NCBI GenBank assembly: GCA_017381395.1
Contig: JAFOCH010000066.1
Coordinates: 1-10,211, forward strand
Origin: Clostridia bacterium
Lineage (GTDB): Bacteria > Bacillota > Clostridia > Oscillospirales > Acutalibacteraceae
Reading direction: 5' to 3'
DNA: 10,211 bases
The notes below the pieces were generated by a model. That model saw only the letters and a list, made by a program, of their open reading frames with translations, had not been told where the DNA came from and did not search any database. The translations under genes and the position numbers were made by a program. Shown here piece after piece: positions 1-6,791 of the stretch. The stretch's first letter is position 1, and every line of letters begins with the position of its first letter.

Positions 1-384
1 GAGAGTGTCGCCGTCGTAGATATAGACACCTGCTGTACGTGAGCCTGCAAGGTTCTGGCCACAGTCGATGAGAAGCTTCAGGTCGCCGAACATAAAATAG
101 TGTCCGGTGCTGTTAAACAACGTAGCGTCGGGGTTAAATGTGGTTGCCATCTGGAACTTGAAACCGTCGACGAGATTAAACTCGTTCTTGCTCTGGAGCT
201 TGATGTCGGCGTTCATATTTGTCTGAACGCGGTTATTTAATCCGCCCCAGTTGGCAAATTTCTGGTCGCCTGCACTTGCTAAAACGTTCCAGTTAGATGC
301 TTCTGATTCTGTTCCTGTGTTATCAAAGCCAACCTTTGAATCGTATTCATTAACAACGATTGATGCGATTTCGTTATCGAGTGC
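1..384 (-). repeat. Accessory domain, copy B (partial) of the beta-helix protein
   Basis: Residues 928-1055 repeat domain A from its first residues: NEYDSKVGFDNTGTESEA here against NNYDSLVSFDNSGTETEA in copy A, then DGFKFQM and FNP, HYF-x-FGD, and GVYIYDGDTL against GIYIYNGDTL. By eye about half the residues are identical. The mature fold looks like a beta-sandwich, but I do not recognise the family. A carbohydrate-binding role would fit its position behind a catalytic beta-helix; that is inference. The copy is cut by the window edge and should need roughly 160 more residues to match copy A. Confidence 0.8.
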
Positions 385-3165
385 AGAGGGCTCTTCGGTA
401 TCGTTTCCGCCCTCTTCTCCACCGTTTTCGCCGCCCGATTCTCCGCCGCCTTCACCACTGTCTCCACTGTCACCGCCACCTGCATTTTCGCAAGCGATGA
501 TGTAGCTTTCGTAAGGTGCGATTTCGGCTTTGAGTCCGCTGGATGCAACGGCTTTTACTCCATCAAAGAGGTAGCGTGCGTGAGCAACCTGGGCCGCTGA
601 CGAATTGCTGTTAAGAGCAGAAAGGTAAGCCGCAAAGTCGGCTACTGTATCGTAGGGGAAGATTGTCGAAAGGGCAGGATCGCAAACAACTGTTGAGTCG
701 CCGCCGTCATACTGTGCCCAGCCGCCAAACTTAAATACTTCGATCGTATTGTCATCAAGACCGATTTCGACGGGAACGGCAGTAACGTTTTCGGTACCGT
801 CGGCAAGTGTCCATACGGCATCGTGAGTTCCGTTCGAGTTAATTGTCTGTAACAACATTTTGCCGTCGATGTAGGTAACATAATAATATGTATAGTTTGC
901 TGTATAGTACGATTTGAATGTAGAATCGTTTGCCGCATAACCGGTGTCGGCCGATGCAACGAGGGTATCACCATTATAAATGTAAATACCTGAATTCGCT
1001 GTGCCTGACGCATTTTTACCCGAGTTGATGGCAAGCTTTACGTCACCAAACTTAAAGTAATGCTCGTTGCCTGTAAAGGTGGTTGCGTTCGGGTTAAACA
1101 TGGTCGACATCTGGAACTTAAATCCGTCGGCGAGTACAAAGGTATTCTTATTCTTTACGTTAAAGTCAACCGCCATACCTGTATTAGCACGGTTGTTCTT
1201 TCCCGACCAGTTATTGAATTTAACTGTGTTGCCGGTGAGATTGGTCCAGTTCTTTGCTTCGGTTTCGGTGCCGCTGTTATCAAAGCTGACGAGTGAATCG
1301 TAATTATTGAGGACGAGTGCCTTTAATTCATCGTCATAAAGGCCACTGATTTCGCCACCCGATTCTCCGCCGCCAGTATTTCCGCCGTTTTCCGGCTCAA
1401 CCTGGGTGATGGATGCGTTGCGTGAATATAAGCTTTCGTCATAGTCCATTGTTACGTTGTTACAGTTTACTACTGCAACGGCGTATGAACCAGTGGTAGC
1501 TGCCCATTCATGCGGGTCACGGCCATAGTTGACAAAGGTGTTGCCCTTGATTGCGAGGCCGTCGGTTGCAGAAGCGTAGATGGAGGATGCTCCGCTTCCG
1601 TTAAAGATATTGTTTGTGATTGTGATATTATTATGTACGCCGGCAGCATAGTTATCTCCGCCACCGTCGTCGCAGCCCTTAATTGCTACTACGCCATAGT
1701 TCGAGTTAACCTTTGATACGCAGCAATTTTGGAAAAGGTTATTATCAATAGTTACGTTTGCAGACGGGCCCATTTCGTACCAGGTCGAAATATCGGCCGC
1801 CATAATTACGGCTGCAAGACGGGTATTCTTTACGGTACAGCCGGTAATTGAAACGTTTTCGCTACGGATGAGGAATGCACGAGCGCGGCTTCCGTCGACG
1901 ACCGTGTCCTTGATGGTGATTTTGGGCATAAACTTTGTATTCTGGACAAAGCAGCCCGAGGCAACTCCGCTGGGAAGCGAATCTACCTTTAACGATGTGC
2001 CGCTGAATGACGTAATTTTAGCGGTACCGAGCAAGGTCCAATCGTCCTTATAGAAACGAACTACGTCACCTGCGCTACCCCAAGTGGATTCGAGCGAACC
2101 CGATGACCAGCCGTCAACGATGGTTGCGCTGTTGGTACCTGTACCGGTAACCTTTGCGGCGCGTGAATGTGAGTTGAGGGCGTCGTCACCCATTCCCTTG
2201 AATGAGCAGTCGTCAATCTTAATTTCGCCCGAGATACCGAGAAGGTGGATACCGTCAACGTTTGAGCCCCAGTAGGTCGGAGCGTCCGACTTCGGTCCGA
2301 TGTTCAGTCGGGTAAAGGAATAGTCCGAGTTTGAGCCGGTGCAGTAGAATACGTCGGCAGGGGTGGAGTAAACGTTTACGTCCTCGACGGTGAGTCCCTT
2401 TACACTGGTGAGCTGGAATGCAGGAACTGCGCCCGTTCCGAGCGAGAAACGAACGACGAGTGTCTTTCCTACCGAGAAGTAGTACCAGCTTCCGCCTCCG
2501 TTACCGGTGATGGTGTACTTGTTACCCGAAAGGGTGCCTGTAAAGCCGGTTGACGTATTAGTTGTAAAATGCTCGCAAACGGGGGTGCCGTTATCGTCGA
2601 GCTGATTTAAGCACTGGATAAATTCGCCGCCGGTGAGCGCTTTCTTATACGAGCCGTCGAGGAATTTGTCGTCGAGCTGAATGGTGATAGAATCGCCTGC
2701 TGTGGCGGTAATTGTACCGCTGACAGAGGTGTAATCCTGATAGTCGAAATTGAGTCCCTTGATGGTAAGGTTGGTACAATTCGATGCCTTTACCATAAAG
2801 GTACCCGACTGCTGCGACTTGCTTGTATTATCGTAGCTTGTGTTAACAATAGTCGCATTGTCACCTTCGAGGGTGATATTACTCTTTCCCGACAATACCA
2901 TTCCCGATGATGAAAGCCAAGATGATGACGGAGAAATATAATATGTTCCGTTCGGGAAGTAATATGTCGTCCCGTTACTGCAAGAGCTCATACTACTATT
3001 GAGCTTGCTTGCGTTTGACGATGCCGCCGAAATATCGTTCGCGACAACGCCGAGTGACGTGACGTCGATGGTAGTAGCGGCAAAGGCAGAAAGCGATGTA
3101 ATGCCGCACATCATCATGCTGAGCATGAGTGCCGTCACGCACAAAAATGATATCATTTTTTTCAT
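1..3165 (-). CDS. Secreted right-handed beta-helix glycosidase, GH110-like, with duplicated C-terminal accessory domain (partial, C-terminus off left edge)
   Basis: A single frame is open from the ATG at 3165 to base 1: 1055 codons without a stop. Residues 1-29 form a Sec signal peptide (KK start, hydrophobic core, SAFA-A cleavage site), so the product is exported. Residues about 30-585 have the repeating NxT/I-x-N pattern of a pectin-lyase-type beta-helix, with many N-I-T-I and N-x-F turns. Within it lie NVDGIH (D304), GMGDDALNSH (D327, D328), RARAFLIRS and WYEMGPSANVTI. From memory, GH110 alpha-1,3-galactosidases use three Asp residues with the same 23/24 spacing and share the GDD and W-E regions. 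Linker 1 is about 590-608, accessory domain A 609-895, linker 2 896-927, domain B 928 onward. The start is supported by AGGAGGA nine bases upstream. Extracellular cleavage of terminal alpha-galactosides is the favoured guess; another beta-helix activity remains possible. A cell-wall anchor or dockerin could lie beyond the edge. Confidence 0.85.
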   Translation of the reverse strand, partial: MKKMISFLCVTALMLSMMMCGITSLSAFAATTIDVTSLGVVANDISAASSNASKLNSSMSSCSNGTTYYFPNGTYYISPSSSWLSSSGMVLSGKSNITLEGDNATIVNTSYDNTSKSQQSGTFMVKASNCTNLTIKGLNFDYQDYTSVSGTITATAGDSITIQLDDKFLDGSYKKALTGGEFIQCLNQLDDNGTPVCEHFTTNTSTGFTGTLSGNKYTITGNGGGSWYYFSVGKTLVVRFSLGTGAVPAFQLTSVKGLTVEDVNVYSTPADVFYCTGSNSDYSFTRLNIGPKSDAPTYWGSNVDGIHLLGISGEIKIDDCSFKGMGDDALNSHSRAAKVTGTGTNSATIVDGWSSGSLESTWGSAGDVVRFYKDDWTLLGTAKITSFSGTSLKVDSLPSGVASGCFVQNTKFMPKITIKDTVVDGSRARAFLIRSENVSITGCTVKNTRLAAVIMAADISTWYEMGPSANVTIDNNLFQNCCVSKVNSNYGVVAIKGCDDGGGDNYAAGVHNNITITNNIFNGSGASSIYASATDGLAIKGNTFVNYGRDPHEWAATTGSYAVAVVNCNNVTMDYDESLYSRNASITQVEPENGGNTGGGESGGEISGLYDDELKALVLNNYDSLVSFDNSGTETEAKNWTNLTGNTVKFNNWSGKNNRANTGMAVDFNVKNKNTFVLADGFKFQMSTMFNPNATTFTGNEHYFKFGDVKLAINSGKNASGTANSGIYIYNGDTLVASADTGYAANDSTFKSYYTANYTYYYVTYIDGKMLLQTINSNGTHDAVWTLADGTENVTAVPVEIGLDDNTIEVFKFGGWAQYDGGDSTVVCDPALSTIFPYDTVADFAAYLSALNSNSSAAQVAHARYLFDGVKAVASSGLKAEIAPYESYIIACENAGGGDSGDSGEGGGESGGENGGEEGGNDTEEPSALDNEIASIVVNEYDSKVGFDNTGTESEASNWNVLASAGDQKFANWGGLNNRVQTNMNADIKLQSKNEFNLVDGFKFQMATTFNPDATLFNSTGHYFMFGDLKLLIDCGQNLAGSRTAGVYIYDGDTL
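427..450 (-). repeat. Linker-coding direct repeat, copy 2
   Basis: These 24 bases differ at one position from bases 1351-1374. Both lie in the same reading frame and encode a Gly-Glu-Ser linker (GGGESGGE). The surrounding linker 2 is longer and more acidic than linker 1. The repeat may mark where domain shuffling or duplication took place. Confidence 0.75.
481..1341 (-). repeat. Accessory domain, copy A of the beta-helix protein
   Basis: Residues 609-895 form a complete unit between two Gly-rich linkers. It begins LYDDELKALVLNNYDS, contains aromatic-rich strands (YYTANYTYYYVTYIDG, EVFKFGGWAQYDGG) and ends with a more helical stretch (VADFAAYLSALN, AHARYLFDGVKAV, ESYIIACENAGG). The first 125 or so residues match copy B with a single one-residue gap, at a period of about 319 residues. 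The likeness is also visible in the DNA (compare bases near 1112-1135 with 153-176), which suggests a tandem duplication inside the gene. Confidence 0.8.
1351..1374 (-). repeat. Linker-coding direct repeat, copy 1
   Basis: This is the partner of bases 427-450, with one mismatch. It encodes GGGESGGE in linker 1, between the beta-helix (ending near residue 590) and accessory domain A (from residue 609). Confidence 0.75.
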
Positions 3166-3173
3166 ACTGTTTA

Positions 3174-3180
3174 TCCTCCT
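3174..3180 (-). promoter_or_regulatory. Ribosome binding site of the beta-helix gene
   Basis: On the minus strand AGGAGGA lies eight bases before the ATG at 3165. It is a near-perfect Shine-Dalgarno site and fixes this start, which is also the one that gives a complete signal peptide. Confidence 0.85.
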
Positions 3181-3210
3181 AACAGTTGACAAAAATTTGC
3201 AATTTTTTCT

Positions 3211-3240
3211 TTTTTAAAATATCATTGATAAATATGTCAA
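3211..3240 (-). promoter_or_regulatory. Possible proximal promoter or operator of the beta-helix gene
   Basis: On the minus strand a perfect TTGACA (3240-3235) is followed 17-18 bases later by a weak -10 (TTAAAA or TAAAAA). The same TTGACA forms one arm of an imperfect 16-base palindrome (3225-3240, TTGA-N8-TCAA). The site is either a second promoter or a repressor site in the leader of the distal promoter. The sequence alone does not decide. Confidence 0.3.
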
Positions 3241-3260
3241 AAAGGCAGTTAACTACTTTA

Positions 3261-3288
3261 ATTATACTGTTTTGTCATTCAACGTCAA
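3261..3288 (-). promoter_or_regulatory. Probable sigma-A promoter (distal) of the beta-helix gene
   Basis: On the minus strand TTGACG (3288-3283), a 16-base spacer and a perfect TATAAT (3266-3261) make a strong housekeeping promoter. Transcription would start near 3254 and leave a leader of about 89 bases before the ATG, long enough to hold a regulatory element. Confidence 0.6.
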
Positions 3289-3323
3289 CCGCACCAAATC
3301 AAGCAAAAACGCACATATTTTGC

Positions 3324-3359
3324 CCGAAATATCAGTTTTTTGTCAGAAAAAAATTTCGG
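3324..3359. other. Imperfect hairpin between the divergent promoters
   Basis: CCGAAAT (3324-3330) pairs with ATTTCGG (3353-3359), and the inner T run (3336-3341) can pair with the A run (3347-3352), leaving a five-base bulge and a five-base loop. A T run follows at 3361-3366, so on the plus strand it resembles a weak terminator. It lies upstream of both proposed transcription starts, so a role as DNA-level site or as insulation is as likely as RNA function. Confidence 0.35.
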
Positions 3360-3394
3360 CTTTTTTCGAGGTGTCGTTTTTTCTTAAATTTACC

Positions 3395-3423
3395 TTGACA
3401 AAGCCAAATCACCGTGTTAAACT
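3395..3423 (+). promoter_or_regulatory. Probable sigma-A promoter of the GH31 gene
   Basis: TTGACA (3395-3400) is a perfect -35 box, followed by a 17-base spacer and TAAACT (3418-3423), a 4/6 match to the -10 consensus. Transcription would begin near 3430, leaving a short leader. This placement excludes the upstream ATG codons of the same frame. Confidence 0.6.
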
Positions 3424-3466
3424 CACTTTGTATTTATTTGTTCTGAAAGGTTGTGTGAAAAAATTT

Positions 3467-5968
3467 ATGAAAAATAGATTTTTTTGGCCCGTTTCACCAA
3501 AAGCACTGGAAAATAACATCGTAAAAGGAAATAATTACCGTTTTACCTTCCTCACATCCCAGCTCGTACGTATCGAATTTGACCCGTCGGGCAAGTTTGA
3601 GGACAGGGCAAGTCAGTCGGCTTTTCACCGCGATTTTCCCAAAACGGAATTTACCACAAAGCAAGAAAACGGCATTTTAACCGTTCAAACAAAGGACCTC
3701 ATCCTTACATATAATACCGAAGCTAACGGCTTTGAAGGTGCCCTTTCGATTAAGCTCATTTGCGAGCCCGCAAGCACCTGGAATTTCGGTGACGATTTTG
3801 AGGATCTCGGCGGCACGGCAAAGACGCTCGACGGCATCAACGGCTATATCAAGCTCGGTCGCGGCGTTTGCTCACGCAACGGCTTCTCGGTCATCGACGA
3901 TTCAAAGAGAGCTCTCCTCGGTGAAGATGGCTGGATCGAAGTTAGAAACGAAAACACAACCGATATGTACTTCTTTGGCTACGGATTCGACTATCTCGGA
4001 GCCATTCGTGACCTTTATCGCTTGACAGGAGCTCCTCCCATGCTTCCGGCATACGCTCTCGGAAACTGGTGGAGCAGATACTACGACTATTCACAGGAAA
4101 GCTACACAGCCCTCATCGAGCGCTTCAAGGAGGAGGAAATCCCCTTCTCGGTTGCCGTTATCGATATGGACTGGCATTACAACAAGCTCAAGCCCAAGGA
4201 CAAGGCAAAGTTTAAGAGTTTACCCAGATTCCAGGACGGTTGGACCGGATACACCTGGAACAAGGAACTTTTCCCCGACTATGCTGCATTCCTCAAATAT
4301 CTGCACGAAAACAATCTTCGCACATCACTCAATCTGCACCCCGCTCAGGGCGTAAGATGCCACGAAGAAATGTTTGAAGAAATGGCAGAGGCAATGGGCG
4401 TTGATCCTAAATCAACCAATATCATTCCCTTCGACGTTCTTTCGCCGAACTTTATGGAAAAATACTTCGACATCCTCCATCACAAGTACGAGGATGACGG
4501 CGTTGACTTCTGGTGGATGGACTGGCAGCAGGGCAGAAACTATTGGTGGATTCGCGATATTGAGCCCGACCGTCCCGCAGACAAGCGCGAAATCGTTGAT
4601 CCGCTTTGGCTGCTCAACCATCTCCACATTCTCGACATTTCCCGCAGCGGAAAGCGTCCGATGTTCTTCTCGCGTTACAGCGGCCCCGGTAGCCATCGTT
4701 ACCCCGTTGGCTTCTCTGGCGATACATACATTACTTGGGATTCGCTCGAATTCCAGCCCTATTTCACCTCCACAGCGTCTAACGTTGGCTATGGTTGGTG
4801 GAGCCACGACATCGGCGGTCACATGTGCGGTTACCACAACAGTGACCTGACAACCCGTTGGGTGCAGCTTGGCGTTTTCTCGCCGATCAACCGACTCCAC
4901 AGCTCAAAGGACGAGTTTATCCGCAAGGAACCCTGGATGTTTGCCGAGCCGTATCAGAGCACAATGAAATACTGGCTCAATTTCAGACATAGACTCTTCC
5001 CCTACATTTATACAATGAACTATCGCAACCACACCGATCTCGTTCCGCTCGTTCAGCCGATGTACTATCATTATCCGAAGAATTCGGCTGCCTACGAGGT
5101 AAAGAATCAGTTTATGTTCGGTAGCGAAATCATGGTTGCTCCGATCACCGAGCCGCTTGACGAAAAGGATCACACCTCAGGTGCTGACGCATGGTTCCCG
5201 AAGGGTGATTGGTTCGACTTCTTTAACGGAAACCGCTACGTTTGCGAAAATCACAGACGACTCAAGGTTTACCGCACAATCAACGATTACCCCGTATTTG
5301 CAAAGGCAGGAGCTATCGTTCCGCTCGCAAATTATAAAAAGTCAAACGACAATCTGGTTGGCTGTGACGATATGGAAATCGTTGTATTCCCCGGTGCTAG
5401 CAACACCTTTACCCTCTATGAAGATGCAGGTGAAGGAAGCGAATATAAGAATGGCGCATTTGTTTCGACCGAGATGACACTCGATTGGGGCGAAACCGCT
5501 ACCTTTACAAAGAAGGCATCGGTCGGTGACCTTTCGCTCGTTCCCGAAAAGCGCAAGTGGACAATTTCGCTCCGCGGCTTTGCAGTAGGTGCTAAGGTTA
5601 AAGCATTCGTCGGCGGAAAAGCTGTTAAGGCAAAAGCTTCACACGACAAGAGCACATACACAACCGCTATCACTATAGACGCTGCCGCAAACGAAGAAAT
5701 CCAGATCGTTATCACCGGTGACAAGCTCATCCACGAAAACGATTACCTCTCCGAAAGAATCTTTGACTTTATTTCATTGGTTGAGGGCGGCCATTACAGA
5801 AAGCAGGTTATGTTAGACCGCACAAAGCGCTTAAAGGGCGATATGCTCTTCTACCCGGTTAACGGCCAGGTAGGTCACACTCCCGATGACGCTCACCTCG
5901 GTCACGCACTCGAGGAGCTCATGACACTCAACAATGACAAGTATCAGGGCCACGACATCGGCGACTAA
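3467..5968 (+). CDS. Cytoplasmic family GH31 glycoside hydrolase (alpha-glycosidase)
   Basis: The protein has 833 residues from ATG 3467 and no signal peptide, so it should act in the cytoplasm on imported oligosaccharides. An N-terminal beta-sandwich (about 1-195) precedes a TIM barrel that starts at GNWWSRYYDYSQ (199). The barrel includes IDMDWH (232-237), the nucleophile segment FWWMDWQQG (D352), the acid/base segment GFSGDTYITW (D419) and WWSHDIGGH (D448). A DUF5110-like sandwich with TLYEDAGEG lies near 634-700, and the last 76 residues are unassigned. GH31 enzymes are retaining and include alpha-glucosidases, xylosidases and galactosidases. WQQG after the nucleophile departs from the common WxDMNE, so the substrate is uncertain. 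GTG 3455 is an alternative start: GAAAGG (3445-3450) lies 4 bases before it but 16 before the ATG. Both starts lie downstream of the promoter. Confidence 0.9.
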   Translation: MKNRFFWPVSPKALENNIVKGNNYRFTFLTSQLVRIEFDPSGKFEDRASQSAFHRDFPKTEFTTKQENGILTVQTKDLILTYNTEANGFEGALSIKLICEPASTWNFGDDFEDLGGTAKTLDGINGYIKLGRGVCSRNGFSVIDDSKRALLGEDGWIEVRNENTTDMYFFGYGFDYLGAIRDLYRLTGAPPMLPAYALGNWWSRYYDYSQESYTALIERFKEEEIPFSVAVIDMDWHYNKLKPKDKAKFKSLPRFQDGWTGYTWNKELFPDYAAFLKYLHENNLRTSLNLHPAQGVRCHEEMFEEMAEAMGVDPKSTNIIPFDVLSPNFMEKYFDILHHKYEDDGVDFWWMDWQQGRNYWWIRDIEPDRPADKREIVDPLWLLNHLHILDISRSGKRPMFFSRYSGPGSHRYPVGFSGDTYITWDSLEFQPYFTSTASNVGYGWWSHDIGGHMCGYHNSDLTTRWVQLGVFSPINRLHSSKDEFIRKEPWMFAEPYQSTMKYWLNFRHRLFPYIYTMNYRNHTDLVPLVQPMYYHYPKNSAAYEVKNQFMFGSEIMVAPITEPLDEKDHTSGADAWFPKGDWFDFFNGNRYVCENHRRLKVYRTINDYPVFAKAGAIVPLANYKKSNDNLVGCDDMEIVVFPGASNTFTLYEDAGEGSEYKNGAFVSTEMTLDWGETATFTKKASVGDLSLVPEKRKWTISLRGFAVGAKVKAFVGGKAVKAKASHDKSTYTTAITIDAAANEEIQIVITGDKLIHENDYLSERIFDFISLVEGGHYRKQVMLDRTKRLKGDMLFYPVNGQVGHTPDDAHLGHALEELMTLNNDKYQGHDIGD

Positions 5969-5984
5969 TATTAAAACAATGTAA

Positions 5985-6026
5985 AAAAACGGACAGAGAA
6001 AATTCTCTGTCCGTTTTTATTTTTTT
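5985..6026. terminator. Bidirectional intrinsic terminator
   Basis: A 15-base-pair stem (5985-5999 with 6004-6018) centred on GGACAGAGA/TCTCTGTCC closes a four-base AAAT loop. T-rich tracts follow on both strands: plus 6014-6027, and minus through the A run at 5983-5989. It lies between the convergent GH31 gene and trmO and probably ends both transcripts. Confidence 0.9.
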
Positions 6027-6033
6027 ATTAATG

Positions 6034-6055
6034 GTCGCTCAGCGACACTTTTTTT
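6034..6055 (+). terminator. Possible second, weaker terminator
   Basis: GTCGC-TCA-GCGAC (6034-6046) forms a five-pair hairpin followed by seven T residues (6049-6055). It would act as a backup on the plus strand only. The stem is short, so confidence is modest. The bases from here to the trmO stop at 6108 show nothing further. Confidence 0.4.
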
Positions 6056-6107
6056 AATTTGATGGCAGGGGCAAAGGTTGCGTGGTGGTCACTCGTCTAT
6101 GTTTCGG

Positions 6108-6791
6108 TCACTCGATGTCGGTGACGGTGAGTGTGCGCTCCTTTACCACAAAGGCGATCGTCCGTCCAGCAAAGTCAAAGCGATAAATTCGCTCCTCGTC
6201 GTGCTGATATGACGGGCGAGGATCCTCCTTTAAGATATCAAAGAGGGCATCGCGACTGTCGACAGGTATCCTGTCGATTAGCTCGTCGGGAATGGTCACT
6301 TTAAGCGTGCGATCGGCGACCGAGTCGGTAAAGCCGCCGGTTGCTTGCGGGTGACTGTCGGTATAGGCGAGGTACGGCTTTATGTCAAAAATCGGGGTGC
6401 CGCTCATTAGGTCGACCCCCGAAACGCAAATCACCCTGCCGTTTTCGCCGTCGGTTTCGATTTTTTCGAGCTTTACCGACGAAAGACCGATTGCATTCGG
6501 GCGGAAAGGTGAACGAGTGGCGAAAACGCCCATTCGCTTGTTTCCGCCGAGTCGCGGCGGTCGGACGGTCGGTGACCAGTCCTCGCGCACTGCTTCGGAA
6601 AACTGCCAAATCAGCCACAAATGCGAAAATTCGTCGAGACCGCGCAGTGCTTCGGCGTTGCGATACTCGGGCTCGAAAACGATCCGTCCCATCAGTGACG
6701 GGGCGAGTCCACTTTGCCTCGGGATGCCGAATTTTTCGGGCAGGTCGGTATAAATTCGCGCAATTATTTTATGCGAAACGGTATTACTCAT
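6108..6791 (-). CDS. trmO: tRNA (N6-threonylcarbamoyladenosine(37)-N6)-methyltransferase TrmO
   Basis: TrmO (TsaA/YaeB family) uses S-adenosylmethionine to methylate t6A at position 37 of certain tRNAs, giving m6t6A and improving codon reading. The 227-residue product shows the family signatures in order: FGIPRQSGL (21-29), the FSHLWLIWQF strand (55-64), RPPRLGGNKRMGVFATRSP (77-95) with FRPNAIGLS, GVDLMSGTPIFDIKPY (125-140), and the C-terminal DPRPSYQ (190-196). Length fits the family. The frame stays open further upstream, but ATG 6791 is chosen because homology begins just after it and it overlaps the stop of the preceding 80-residue gene by eight bases. No clear Shine-Dalgarno precedes it, so translation probably depends on coupling to that gene. 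It is the last gene of the operon, before the terminator. Confidence 0.93.
   Translation of the reverse strand: MSNTVSHKIIARIYTDLPEKFGIPRQSGLAPSLMGRIVFEPEYRNAEALRGLDEFSHLWLIWQFSEAVREDWSPTVRPPRLGGNKRMGVFATRSPFRPNAIGLSSVKLEKIETDGENGRVICVSGVDLMSGTPIFDIKPYLAYTDSHPQATGGFTDSVADRTLKVTIPDELIDRIPVDSRDALFDILKEDPRPSYQHDEERIYRFDFAGRTIAFVVKERTLTVTDIE

Larger units (their letters stand above)
3166..3466. other. AT-rich divergent intergenic region
   Basis: About 300 bases separate the two divergent carbohydrate-enzyme genes. The region holds a promoter for each direction, the imperfect palindrome at 3225-3240, a hairpin at 3324-3359 and the octamer-like pair CAGTTGAC (3183-3190) and CAGTTAAC (3246-3253). 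I see no tRNA, no classical catabolite-repression (cre) site and no convincing small gene. Upstream in-frame codons for the GH31 frame exist here, but they are low-complexity and lie upstream of its promoter. Confidence 0.6.

Noticed and set aside
251..505. Pro/Ser-rich plus-strand frame of 84 codons
   Set aside because: It is the complement of the Gly/Glu linker 2 of the beta-helix protein. The minus strand is open across the whole region.
3103..3110. Cys20 in the signal peptide of the beta-helix protein as a possible lipobox
   Set aside because: The preceding residues MMM do not fit the L-[AS]-[GA]-C lipobox, and a clear SAFA-A signal peptidase I site follows.
3272..3466. Extended N-terminus of the GH31 gene from an upstream ATG at 3272
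   Set aside because: The extra 65 residues are low-complexity, lie upstream of and across the TTGACA/TAAACT promoter, and precede the point where GH31-type sequence begins.
4412..4900. Minus-strand open frame of 162 codons inside the GH31 gene
   Set aside because: It lies fully opposite the GH31 catalytic region, whose motifs are clear, and its translation shows no recognisable features.
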